A DNA stretch of 15,066 nt from CAYTET01 sp964436975 (GTDB lineage Bacteria; Bacillota_I; Bacilli_A; Erysipelotrichales; Erysipelotrichaceae), in the NCBI GenBank assembly GCA_964436975.1, contig CAYTET010000051.1, positions 1 through 15,066 of the forward strand, given 5' to 3'. Shown here in pieces: positions 1 to 6,901 of this stretch. How positions within the stretch are numbered: position 1 is the stretch's first letter; the number at the start of each line of letters is the position of its first letter. Both the position numbers and the translations under genes were made by a program. The notes under the pieces were generated by a model, which saw nothing but the letters and a program-made list of their open reading frames with translations, was not told where the DNA came from and did not search any database.

Positions 1-19
1 CTAAACGGGAGGCCTTTTT
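1..19 (+). terminator. Probable right half of an intrinsic terminator
   Basis: The window opens with a GC-rich run (CGGGAGGCC) followed directly by TTTTTA. This is what the descending arm and T-tract of a rho-independent terminator look like. The ascending arm would lie left of the window, so the hairpin cannot be confirmed. If real, it ends an upstream + strand gene that is not visible here. Confidence 0.35.
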
Positions 20-105
20 AGGCCGGCGGAGATTCTGAGTATCGCTGTCAAATCGAAAAATACCTTAATTTCATATTATGGAAAATGGATGACAGTCAAA
101 AAACT

Positions 106-134
106 TTGTCAGCCGGCTTCAAATATTGTAATAT
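106..134 (+). promoter_or_regulatory. Candidate sigma-A promoter for the DUF1508 gene
   Basis: A -35-like TTGTCA (106-111, five of six matches to consensus) lies 17 bases before a -10-like TAATAT (129-134, four of six). Transcription would start near 141 and leave a leader of about 90 nt before the ATG at 234. The call rests on consensus and spacing only. Confidence 0.5.
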
Positions 135-147
135 CTATTTAAGAGTA

Positions 148-196
148 TTAGGTCATTGGAATCAAACGGCGGACCATTGGACCGCTGAAGACCTAA
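148..196 (+). promoter_or_regulatory. Structured 5' leader of the DUF1508 gene
   Basis: The leader holds nested inverted repeats. The outer stem is TTAGGTC (148-154) with GACCTAA (190-196), seven perfect pairs. The inner stem is CGGCGG (167-172) with CCGCTG (182-187), six pairs including one G-U, closing a nine-base loop that contains a GGACC/ATT/GGACC direct repeat. The structure ends about 24 nt before the ribosome binding site. No T-tract follows, so it is not a terminator as written. It could be a cis-regulatory or mRNA-stabilising element; no known riboswitch class was recognised. Confidence 0.4.
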
Positions 197-233
197 CCAA
201 CAATGCATCCCATAACCAATAAAGGAGGTCATC

Positions 234-608
234 ATGGGGAAATTTGTTATTAAGAAGACACCTAAGGGAGTCAGATTCAATCTGAAAGCCGGCAACGGTG
301 AAATCATTCTGGTATCGGAAGTTTATGCTTCAGATTCCGCCTGCAACAGCGGCATTGCCAGCTTAAAGAAATGCTGCATGGCCGATATCGAAGATCAGAC
401 CGTTGCCGAACCCAAGGCTTTAAAGAATCCCAAGTATGAAGTTTACGCTGATAAGGCCGGCGCCTTCCGTTTCCGTTTAAAAGCCAAGAATGGCGAGATT
501 ATCGGTGCTTCCGAAGGCTACACCAAAAAGTCAAGCTGTTTGAACGGCATCGCCAGTGTTCAGAAGAACGCTCCGGATGCTCCTACAGTCAAAGAAGAAA
601 AGAAATAA
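234..608 (+). CDS. DUF1508 (YegP-like) tandem-repeat protein
   Basis: This 124-residue protein is built from two copies of the DUF1508 unit, about residues 4-50 and 67-110. Each copy reads as a short beta-strand, a GEII..SE.Y motif, and a helix ending in C..GIAS. The repeated GEIILVSEVY and GEIIGASEGY segments are clear, each followed by a Cys and GIAS. The family is widespread in bacteria (E. coli YegP) and its biochemical role is not established. No signal peptide or membrane segment is seen. The tail is charged and lysine-rich. The start is fixed by AAAGGAGG at 221-228, five bases before ATG. The gene stands alone between its own candidate promoter and terminator, and the strong ribosome binding site suggests high expression. 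Family assignment is confident; function is unknown. Confidence 0.9.
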   Translation: MGKFVIKKTPKGVRFNLKAGNGEIILVSEVYASDSACNSGIASLKKCCMADIEDQTVAEPKALKNPKYEVYADKAGAFRFRLKAKNGEIIGASEGYTKKSSCLNGIASVQKNAPDAPTVKEEKK

Positions 609-617
609 GCATGACAG

Positions 618-642
618 GCCGCCTTTAACGGGCGGCTTTTTT
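618..642 (+). terminator. Intrinsic terminator after the DUF1508 gene
   Basis: A perfect six-pair stem GCCGCC (618-623) / GGCGGC (631-636) with a seven-base loop is followed at once by six T residues (637-642). It sits ten bases after the stop codon of the DUF1508 gene, which makes that gene monocistronic. Confidence 0.9.
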
Positions 643-665
643 ACGTGTATTACCTGCGGGCACAG

Positions 666-694
666 TTGAGAGTGTGAATTGGCAATGCTATCAT
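666..694 (+). promoter_or_regulatory. Candidate sigma-A promoter for the Memo-AMMECR1 operon
   Basis: TTGAGA (666-671) and TATCAT (689-694) are separated by 17 bases, just past the preceding terminator and about 40 bases before the ATG at 733. Position and spacing both fit a housekeeping promoter for the two-gene AmmeMemoRadiSam unit. Confidence 0.5.
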
Positions 695-732
695 ATTTAT
701 ATAGAGACAATGCGCATGGGAAAGGATCACAT

Positions 733-2127
733 ATGACAATAATTAATGCAATCATGGTTCCTCATCCGCCCCTTATCATCCCCCAGGTTGGCCGGGGTGA
801 AGAAAAGGAAATCCAGGCGACAGTTGATGCCTACCGCCAGGCCGCCGGTTTTATTGCGGCCGGTCAGCCGGATACTATCGTTATCACTACACCTCACAGT
901 GTGATGTATGCTGACTGGTTCCACATATCACCCGGGGCGCGGGCTTCCGGAAATTTTGCCCAGTACCGGGCTGGCGAAGTCAGTTTCAAAATCCGGTATG
1001 ACACTGAATTTGTGGCCGCATTATGCCGCACTGCCGGGGAAAATGATTTCAGGGCCGGTACCGAAGGGCAGAAGACCTCTGAACTTGATCATGCCACCAT
1101 GATCCCGCTTTATTTTCTGCAGCAGGCCTATGGTGATAAACCACTGCCGCCAATTGTGCGCATCGGTCTGTCCGGACTTCCGCTGACCGACCATTACCGC
1201 TTGGGCATGATGATTCAGCAGACGGCCGAAAAGCTGGGCCGCCGGACGGCGGTTATTGCCAGCGGCGATCTGTCCCACCGGCTGAAAGAAGACGGGCCTT
1301 ATGGCTATGATCCGGCAGGACCGGAATATGACAGCCGGATTATGGATGTTATGAGCCGGTCTGATTTTGGCAGGCTGTTTGACTTTACCGAAGCCTTCTG
1401 CAGCAGTGCCGGTGAATGCGGCCACCGCTCATTTACCATTATGGCGGGCTGTTTTGACGGGCGGGCTGTCAGCAGCCGGCAGCTGTCTTATCAGGGACCG
1501 TTTGGCGTAGGCTACGGCATCTGCCAGTTTGCTGATGCCGGACCTGATGCGACCAGACATTTTCTGCAGACAGAGCTGAATGATGAAAAACAAAAACTTT
1601 CTGACAAACGGAAAAGTGAGGATGAATATGTCAGTCTGGCCCGGCTGGCCGTGGAGACTTTTGTCAAAACACGCCGGCCGGTGGCTGTTCCGCCGGATAC
1701 TTCAAAACAGCTGCTTGACAGTCAGGCCGGCGTTTTTACAACCCTGCACCTGTTTGGCCAGCTGCGGGGCTGCATCGGCACCACGGCTCCAACGACAGCC
1801 AGCATTGCCACTGAAATAATACAGAACGGCATTTCAGCCTGTAGTCGCGATCCCCGTTTTGCCCCGGTTAAGGAAAGCGAACTTCCATATCTGACGTACA
1901 GTGTCGATGTACTGGGAACACCGGAGATCATATCATCACCCGACCAGCTGGATGTTAAACGCTACGGTGTAATTGTCAGCTGTGACAGCCGGCTGGGCCT
2001 GCTGCTGCCGGATCTGGACGGGGTTGATACAATCCAGCAGCAGATTGCCATTGCCCGCCAGAAGGGCGGCATTGATCCTGACGAAGAAGTAACGCTGCAG
2101 CGGTTTGAGGTCGTCCGCCATGGCTGA
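733..2127 (+). CDS. AmmeMemoRadiSam fusion protein (Memo domain + AMMECR1 domain)
   Basis: This 464-residue protein joins two conserved families of unknown function. Residues 1 to about 270 are a Memo-like domain, related in fold to class III extradiol dioxygenases and LigB-type non-heme iron enzymes. Candidate metal or active-site residues are H11 (in PHPP), H55, H120 and the GDLSH segment (178-182). Residues of about 290-464 are an AMMECR1 domain with its hallmark LRGCIGT at 344-350. In many anaerobes these two domains and a dedicated radical SAM protein form the AmmeMemoRadiSam system. The next gene here is exactly that protein and overlaps this one by 8 bases. The start at 733 is chosen because the Memo PHPP motif should lie close to the N-terminus and AAAGGA lies about six bases upstream. 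An in-frame start exists at 679 but would add unconserved sequence. The product probably acts in the cytoplasm; the reaction is not known. Confidence 0.9.
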   Translation: MTIINAIMVPHPPLIIPQVGRGEEKEIQATVDAYRQAAGFIAAGQPDTIVITTPHSVMYADWFHISPGARASGNFAQYRAGEVSFKIRYDTEFVAALCRTAGENDFRAGTEGQKTSELDHATMIPLYFLQQAYGDKPLPPIVRIGLSGLPLTDHYRLGMMIQQTAEKLGRRTAVIASGDLSHRLKEDGPYGYDPAGPEYDSRIMDVMSRSDFGRLFDFTEAFCSSAGECGHRSFTIMAGCFDGRAVSSRQLSYQGPFGVGYGICQFADAGPDATRHFLQTELNDEKQKLSDKRKSEDEYVSLARLAVETFVKTRRPVAVPPDTSKQLLDSQAGVFTTLHLFGQLRGCIGTTAPTTASIATEIIQNGISACSRDPRFAPVKESELPYLTYSVDVLGTPEIISSPDQLDVKRYGVIVSCDSRLGLLLPDLDGVDTIQQQIAIARQKGGIDPDEEVTLQRFEVVRHG

Positions 2128-2950
2128 GATAACCTGTCCGGTCTGCTTTCGCCATTGCCGGCTGAAAGAGGGACAGACAGGGTTCTGCCGCGGGCGTAGA
2201 AATGACGGCGGCCAGAGTATCTGCACCAATTACGGCCGGCTGACTTCCCTGGCGCTTGATCCCATTGAGAAAAAGCCGCTGGCTTTCTTTTATCCCGGCA
2301 GCAAGATCCTTTCGGTCGGCAGCTACGGCTGCAATATGGACTGCCCGTTCTGTCAGAATGATGCCATTTCCTGTGCCAATGAAGAATCGGTGGCCTGGGA
2401 ATTTGTTTCACCCCAGCGGCTGACTGAGTTTGCGGCCGGCATGAAGAAGCGGGGCAATATCGGGGTGGCTTTTACTTACAATGAGCCGCTGATCGGCTAC
2501 GAATACGTGCTTGATACCGCTAAGCTGATTCACCAGGCCGGCATGAAAAATGTTGTTGTTACCAACGGCGCCTTTGAAGCAGAAACGCTGCAAGCCGTTC
2601 TCCCTTATGTTGACGCATTCAATATCGACCTGAAGGGCTTTACCAGCGAATGGTACCAGACCCTGGGCGGAGATCTGGAGACGGTTATAGATTTTATCCG
2701 TCAGGCGGTCAGTCAGAGCCATGTCGAACTGACGACTCTTATTGTGCCGTTCGGCAATGACACTGAAAAAGAAATGGCTGATCTGGCCGGCTGGGTAGCT
2801 TCTGTTGACCGGACGATTCCGCTGCACATCACCCGCTTTTTCCCGCGCCGGCAGTACACTGACCGGCCGGCTACGGACATCGCCCTGCTGAACAGACTGG
2901 CCGCCATTGCCCGGGAAAATCTGTCAACAGTGCTGATTGGAAATGTTTAA
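2120..2950 (+). CDS. AmmeMemoRadiSam system radical SAM enzyme (pyruvate formate-lyase-activase-like)
   Basis: This 276-residue radical SAM protein has the CxxxCxxC cluster motif CNMDCPFC at residues 71-78, preceded by GSYG. An N-terminal Cys-rich stretch (C6, C9, C13, C23) may bind a further metal or Fe-S site. Later segments (FTYNEPLI, VVTNG, FNIDLKG) follow the order seen in proteins annotated as PflA-like enzymes of the AmmeMemoRadiSam system. Such proteins would cleave S-adenosylmethionine to a 5'-deoxyadenosyl radical; the target is unknown. The ATG at 2120 overlaps the stop of the Memo-AMMECR1 gene (ATGGCTGA) and has GAGG about nine bases upstream, so translation is probably coupled. 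An upstream in-frame start at 2105 is less likely. No canonical glycyl radical enzyme lies nearby, so the Memo-AMMECR1 protein is a plausible partner. That is inference. Confidence 0.9.
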   Translation: MAEITCPVCFRHCRLKEGQTGFCRGRRNDGGQSICTNYGRLTSLALDPIEKKPLAFFYPGSKILSVGSYGCNMDCPFCQNDAISCANEESVAWEFVSPQRLTEFAAGMKKRGNIGVAFTYNEPLIGYEYVLDTAKLIHQAGMKNVVVTNGAFEAETLQAVLPYVDAFNIDLKGFTSEWYQTLGGDLETVIDFIRQAVSQSHVELTTLIVPFGNDTEKEMADLAGWVASVDRTIPLHITRFFPRRQYTDRPATDIALLNRLAAIARENLSTVLIGNV

Positions 2951-2986
2951 TTGAATAAACAGTTCAATAATGTATGGAGGAAACTT

Positions 2987-3031
2987 ATGAAGCAATGCAT
3001 TGCAACAGCCGGTATAGTCTGGCATGGATAG
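2987..3031 (+). CDS. Possible 14-residue leader peptide before the acetyltransferase
   Basis: GGAGG (2976-2980) lies six bases before an ATG that opens a 14-codon frame, MKQCIATAGIVWHG, ending in TAG. The next gene starts 18 bases later with its own GGAGG. A short well-initiated frame before a drug-modifying enzyme recalls the leader peptides of inducible chloramphenicol acetyltransferase genes. However, no hairpin hiding the second ribosome binding site is evident. It may equally be the remnant of a lost gene. Confidence 0.25.
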   Translation: MKQCIATAGIVWHG

Positions 3032-3049
3032 TCAGAAACGGAGGAAAAA

Positions 3050-3685
3050 ATGACTATATCGGAAAAATCAATTTATCCGCGTGATAATGACAATTAAATT
3101 GTTTATCTTAAAAATGTTGTATCTGATCCCAGCGTTCAGATAGGCGATTATACTTTTTATGATGATTTCGTCAATGATCCCAGGGATTTTCTGAAGAATA
3201 ACTTGCTGTACCATTATCCTGTCAACCATGACCGGCTGATTATCGGAAAATTCTGCTCTCTGGGCTACGGTGCAACCTTTCTCTTTAATAGTGCCAATCA
3301 GGCCAAAAAGGCTCTTTCGACTTATCCCTTTTCCATTTTCTACCAGCAGTGGAATCTAAACCCGTCCGATGTGGCTAAGGCCTGGGACAACAAGGGGGAT
3401 ATAATAGTCGGCAATGATGTCTGGATTGACTATCAGGCCGTGATAATGGCCGGGGTTACCATCGGTGACGGCGCTATTATTGGAAGTCGGGCGGTTGTAA
3501 TTAAAGATGTGGCTCCGTACAGTGTTGTCGGCGGTGTGCCGGCCCGTTTTATAAAAAAACGCTTTGCTGACGAAGTAATTGATGAGCTTCTGGAAATAAA
3601 GTGGTGGGACTGGCCGGCTGACCGCATCGGCCGCAGCATCAAAGCCACCCAAGACGGCGATATTGAAAAACTGAGGAGAGGATAG
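3050..3685 (+). pseudogene. CatB/Vat-like hexapeptide acetyltransferase, interrupted by a stop codon
   Basis: The frame from ATG 3050 to 3685 would encode about 211 residues, the usual length for xenobiotic O-acetyltransferases (CatB, VatD). It has GGAGG six bases upstream. An in-frame TAA at 3095-3097 breaks it at codon 16, and the same frame then continues with family-typical sequence (IVYLKNVV, IGDYTFYDD, LYHYP). Left-handed beta-helix hexapeptide repeats follow (IIGKF, VGNDVWI, GVTIGDGAIIG, VVGGVPARFIKKRF). These enzymes acetylate chloramphenicol or streptogramin A from acetyl-CoA, using a His in an N-H motif before the STYPF segment. Here that position is Gln (codon 3299-3301, SANQ). The N-terminal stop and the changed catalytic residue both suggest a decaying gene. 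Re-initiation at TTG 3203 would give about 160 residues, but no good ribosome binding site is seen. A sequencing error at 3095 cannot be excluded. Confidence 0.75.
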
Positions 3686-3760
3686 CGGTGTTTTGCAAGA
3701 ATAGTCGAGAAAGACAACTGCCAGAATAGATATGGTTGTGCTGTAAGGGGACGGTAAGCA

Positions 3761-4646
3761 TTGGATGAAAAGATAGAAGCCGTGCAGTCGATGCAGGATT
3801 ACATTGCATCCCATTTCCGTGAAGACATTAATCTTGCTGATCTCGCTTTAGCAGCGCACTATTCGCCATGGTATGCCGCAAGACTGTTCAAGCTGCTGAC
3901 GGGCTATTCACCGGCTGACTATAACAGGCGGATGAAACTATCGGAATCGGCACTGCGGCTGCGGGATGAATCCGTCAAGGTAATCGATGTGGCCTTTGAC
4001 GCTGGTTTTGCCAGTGCCGACGGCTATCAGCGGGCTTTCAAGCGGGAATTTGGCTGCAACCCGAAGGAATATGCCATTAATCCAGTACCGTTAGTCATTT
4101 TTATGGCCTATGGTGTAAAATTCCGGGCCCAATGGAAAGAGAAGGCAGAAAATATGGGCAGAAATTAAAAGCGTCTTTATTCAGATTATCGACAAGCCGG
4201 CCCATAAAGCCATTGTTAAAAGGGGTGTGAAGGCAACAGATTATATGGCATACTGTCAGGAAGCAGGATGTGACGTCTGGGGAGTGCTGACAAGCATAAA
4301 ATCATTATGCGGCGAACCGGTCTGTCTGTGGCTGCCCTTAAGATACCGCCAGGCCAACACCTCTGAGTATGTGCAGGGAGTAGAGGTGGCGGCTGATTAT
4401 AACGATGTCATTCCCGCCGGTTTTGATGCAATTGATTTTCCGGCCCAGAAGTATCTGATGTTTCAAGGTGAACCTTTTGAAGAAGAGGATTACTGTCAGG
4501 CTATTGATGCCCTGCAGCAGGCCATGGATCGTTATGATCCGTCAGTTACCGGATACCGGTGGGATGATGAGAATCCGCGTATCCAACTCGAGCCGCAGGG
4601 ATCAAGAGGATATATCGAACTTCGGGCCATCAAAAAAGCTGAGTAG
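3761..4646 (+). pseudogene. AraC-family regulator with GyrI-like sensor domain, split by a frameshift
   Basis: Two pieces of one gene lie in different frames. Piece one (3761-4168, 135 residues) starts at TTG with AAGGGG upstream. It holds both helix-turn-helix units of an AraC DNA-binding domain (about residues 25-45 and 73-96, with FASADGYQRAFKREFG). It runs into the usual linker (PLVIFMAYGVKFR) and stops early. Piece two is a GyrI-like (SOUL/GyrI small-molecule-binding) domain with SLCGEPVCLWLP, YVQGVEV, FQGEPFEEEDY and IQLEPQG. Its frame can be read upstream of 4227 as EIKSVFIQIIDKP through the region just after the first piece. Removing one G from ATGGGCAG near 4155-4158 would fuse the pieces into about 294 residues, the normal size of AraC-GyrI regulators. 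As written, DNA binding and ligand sensing are uncoupled. Separate expression of piece two from GTG 4227 is possible because AAAAGGGG precedes it. A base-calling error in the G run is the main alternative. Confidence 0.8.
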
Positions 4647-4745
4647 CCGATAAGATTAAATCAGAGCAAGCCAATTGACGGCCTGTTCCTTTTGTTTTTC
4701 ATTGTCTCAAAGCCGGCTGGAAGGCAACGGGAAAGGCTGAGCGCA

Positions 4746-4774
4746 TTGAAAAAGAATAAATTGGCGGTTAAGAT
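4746..4774 (+). promoter_or_regulatory. Candidate promoter for the second GyrI-like gene
   Basis: TTGAAA (4746-4751) and TAAGAT (4769-4774) are 17 bases apart in the 199-base gap before the GyrI-like gene. The leader would be about 65 nt and includes a small CCAG/CTGG hairpin at 4788-4800. The match to consensus is moderate. Confidence 0.4.
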
Positions 4775-4845
4775 AATAAGGAAACAACCAGTTTTTCTGG
4801 CATTATAAATTGCGGAAATGCGGCAATGATAAAGGAGCAATATCG

Positions 4846-5481
4846 ATGGCCTTTGACTATAAAAAAGAGTATAAAGAGTATTATCTGCCGGCCTGCCAAC
4901 CGTCAATTGTGGATGTGCCCCCAATGAATTACATTGCGGTAAGAGGAAGCGGCAATCCCAATGAACCGGATGGAGAGTATATGCAGGCTATCGGCCTGCT
5001 GTACGGCATTGCGTTTACCATCAAAATGAGCAAGAAGGGCAGTCATCAGATTGACGGCTACTTTGACTATGTGGTTCCGCCGCTGGAAGGGTTCTGGTGG
5101 CAGGAGGGCATCAGCGGCATTGACTACCGTCATAAGGAAACATATCAGTGGATTTCCCTGATCAGACTGCCTGATTTTGTCACCCGCACAGATTTCGCCT
5201 GGGCCGTCAGTGCGGCATCAGCCCAGAAAAAGAAAGATTTCTCAAAAGCCGAATTTTTACCGTATACCGAAGGCTTATGTGTACAGTGCATGCATATCGG
5301 ATCATATGATGATGAACCGGCCACCGTTAAGCTGATGACTGAATATGCCCGGGAGCGGGGATATAAAACAGACATTACAGCCAGCCGGTATCATCATGAA
5401 ATCTATCTTTCCGATGCCCGCCTGGTAACGGCGGATAAACTGAAAACAGTAATCCGTCATCCCATCATCAGCCGGCCGTAA
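4846..5481 (+). CDS. GyrI-like small-molecule-binding domain protein
   Basis: This 211-residue protein begins MAFDYKKEYKEYY and has PSIVDVPPMNYIAVRGSGNP (about residues 22-41). Both are typical of stand-alone GyrI-like proteins. The middle contains FWWQEGISGIDY and the second half repeats the beta-alpha topology, ending in HHEIYLSDARL. GyrI-like domains bind hydrophobic or cationic small molecules, sometimes as drug sensors or sequestering proteins, and some hydrolyse cyclopropanoid cytotoxins. No catalytic residues can be assigned here. The start is set by AAAGGAG about eight bases before ATG 4846; an upstream in-frame ATG at 4810 lacks a ribosome binding site. It follows the broken AraC-GyrI gene and the broken acetyltransferase, so it may be the only working member of a former xenobiotic-response group. 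That is inference. Confidence 0.85.
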   Translation: MAFDYKKEYKEYYLPACQPSIVDVPPMNYIAVRGSGNPNEPDGEYMQAIGLLYGIAFTIKMSKKGSHQIDGYFDYVVPPLEGFWWQEGISGIDYRHKETYQWISLIRLPDFVTRTDFAWAVSAASAQKKKDFSKAEFLPYTEGLCVQCMHIGSYDDEPATVKLMTEYARERGYKTDITASRYHHEIYLSDARLVTADKLKTVIRHPIISRP

Positions 5482-5538
5482 TGGTCAAAACAAAGCCGGC
5501 TATTAACTGGAGCATTGACAGTCTGAAGACAGGGGGAT

Positions 5539-6096
5539 ATGGGGATGGAGAAAGTGAATGAGTCTACCGGCCGGTCGGCCGGATCTGAAGATGACTGCTG
5601 TTTTGAAAAAGACGGCTACCGGTTCCGCTACCGGGCCGCGGCGATAATCATCGAGCAGGGCTGCATCCTGATGGCCGGCAACAGTCTCAATGATTATTAT
5701 TACAGTGTCGGCGGAGCAGTCCATCTTGGCGAAACCTCCCGGCAGGCTGTCATCAGGGAGGTCAGGGAAGAAACCGGCCTCACGTATGAAGTTGACCGGC
5801 TGGCCTTTGTCTGTGAAAACATGTTCGACGGCGTGGCCGAACTGCAGGGCCGCCAGTGCCATGCAATTGAGTTTTACTATCTGATGAAGCCGAAAGGCCG
5901 CCAGCTGCTGACGGAGAACTATTCTAATGATACGGTTTTCAACGGTCTGCCGGAGCGGCTGCACTGGATTCCGCTGCAGGAGTTCGGCCGCTACAAAGCC
6001 TATCCGCAGTTTTTCAAAGACCGGCTGGCCGAACTGCCGGAAACCATCCAGCATATTGTCTCCGATGAAAGAACCGGCGGGGCGGAGAAGCTATGA
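5539..6096 (+). CDS. Nudix hydrolase
   Basis: This 185-residue protein carries a complete Nudix box (GX5EX7REUXEEXGU) at about residues 59-81, seen as GAVHLGE then REVREETGL. Nudix enzymes hydrolyse nucleoside diphosphates linked to another group, using divalent cations held by the REVREE glutamates. The substrate cannot be predicted. The segment RYRAAAIIIEQGCILMAG before the box is the usual first strand pair. Two ATGs, at 5539 and 5545, are possible. The AGGGGG just upstream is better spaced for 5545 (about eight bases), so the true protein may be two residues shorter. The stop overlaps the start of the alpha/beta hydrolase gene (ATGA at 6093-6096), which indicates a coupled pair. Confidence 0.88.
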   Translation: MGMEKVNESTGRSAGSEDDCCFEKDGYRFRYRAAAIIIEQGCILMAGNSLNDYYYSVGGAVHLGETSRQAVIREVREETGLTYEVDRLAFVCENMFDGVAELQGRQCHAIEFYYLMKPKGRQLLTENYSNDTVFNGLPERLHWIPLQEFGRYKAYPQFFKDRLAELPETIQHIVSDERTGGAEKL

Positions 6097-6842
6097 AAAC
6101 CGTTGAATACGGAAATACCGGTAACAGGACGATAATGCTGCTGCATGGCGGCGGGCTCAGCTGGTGGAATTACCGGGCTGAAGCTGAAAAACTGAAAGAC
6201 CGATATCATGTTGTGCTGCCGGTTTTAGACGGCCACAGCGGCAGCGACCGGTCCTTTACAACAATTGAAAGCAATGCGGAAGAGCTGCTTGCTTATATCG
6301 ACAGCCATTGCGACGGCCGGCTGGCGGCCATCAGCGGCTTATCCCTGGGCGGTCAGATTCTGACTGAGATGCTGAGCCGGCGGAATGATGTCTGCGGCAG
6401 CGCCCTGATTGAAAGTGCCCTGGTTATTCCAATGAAAACAACAGCGGTTTTAGTTAAGCCAATGCTGGACATGAGCTACGGACTGATTAAAAGGGAATGG
6501 TTTGCCCGGCTGCAGTTCAAATCATTGAAGATGCGTTCTGATCTTTATGATGATTACTACCGTGACAGCTGCCGGATAAAGAAAGATGACATGATTAATT
6601 TTCTGACTGCCAATGCCAGCTATCAGCTTAAACCGGAATTGGCCGCCACCAAAGCGAAAACCATAGTGGCTGTCGGAAGCCGGGAGCAGCCGATAATGTG
6701 CCGGTCGGCCGCTTTGCTGCAGAAAACCATTCCCAACAGCCGGCTGGAAGTAATGGCAGATTATTATCACGGCCAGTTCAGTCTTAACCATCCTGACGAT
6801 TTTGTCTCTTTATTGACCGGTCTGGTTGAAGACCGGCAGTGA
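6093..6842 (+). CDS. Alpha/beta hydrolase
   Basis: This 249-residue protein has an alpha/beta hydrolase fold. An oxyanion-hole motif LLHGGG lies at 16-21 and a nucleophile elbow SGLSLGG at 81-87 (Ser84). A C-terminal YYHGQFS (His226) is the expected catalytic His. The acid is unclear; E198 in GSREQP is a candidate. There is no signal peptide, so it should be cytoplasmic. The substrate is unknown; the size and cap region (about 115-175) resemble small esterases and hydrolases rather than large lipases. It overlaps the Nudix gene by four bases and ends 20 bases before a bidirectional terminator, so the two form a short operon. Confidence 0.87.
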   Translation: MKTVEYGNTGNRTIMLLHGGGLSWWNYRAEAEKLKDRYHVVLPVLDGHSGSDRSFTTIESNAEELLAYIDSHCDGRLAAISGLSLGGQILTEMLSRRNDVCGSALIESALVIPMKTTAVLVKPMLDMSYGLIKREWFARLQFKSLKMRSDLYDDYYRDSCRIKKDDMINFLTANASYQLKPELAATKAKTIVAVGSREQPIMCRSAALLQKTIPNSRLEVMADYYHGQFSLNHPDDFVSLLTGLVEDRQ

Positions 6843-6862
6843 ATAATTAATCCTCTCATAAT

Positions 6863-6890
6863 AAAACCGCCGGTTTATGCCGGCGGTTTT
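6863..6890. terminator. Bidirectional intrinsic terminator between convergent operons
   Basis: This is a perfect 11-pair hairpin. AAAACCGCCGG (6863-6873) and CCGGCGGTTTT (6880-6890) flank the six-base loop TTTATG. A T-run is present on both strands, so it can end both the + strand hydrolase operon and the - strand HydF operon, whose stop codons lie at 6842 and 6902. Confidence 0.93.
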
Positions 6891-6901
6891 GGCGTTAATG
6901 G

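Noticed and set aside
4647..4845. Hidden gene or RNA in the 199-base gap before the second GyrI-like gene
   Set aside because: No frame with a start and ribosome binding site and no strong hairpin were found; only a candidate promoter and small weak inverted repeats are visible.
5470..5501. AGCCGGC / GCCGGCT inverted repeat after the GyrI-like gene as a terminator
   Set aside because: The seven-pair stem has an 18-base loop and no T-tract follows. GCCGGC is itself palindromic and very common in this window because of codon use.
5515..5543. TTGACA at 5515-5520 as a promoter for the Nudix gene
   Set aside because: No acceptable -10 hexamer lies 16-18 bases downstream; that position overlaps the start codon region.
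733..6842. Dense GCCGGC/CCGGC occurrences as a dispersed repeat or recognition-site array
   Set aside because: They fall inside codons (mostly Ala-Gly, Arg, Pro contexts), have no regular spacing and occur in all genes on both strands, so they reflect codon and base preference.
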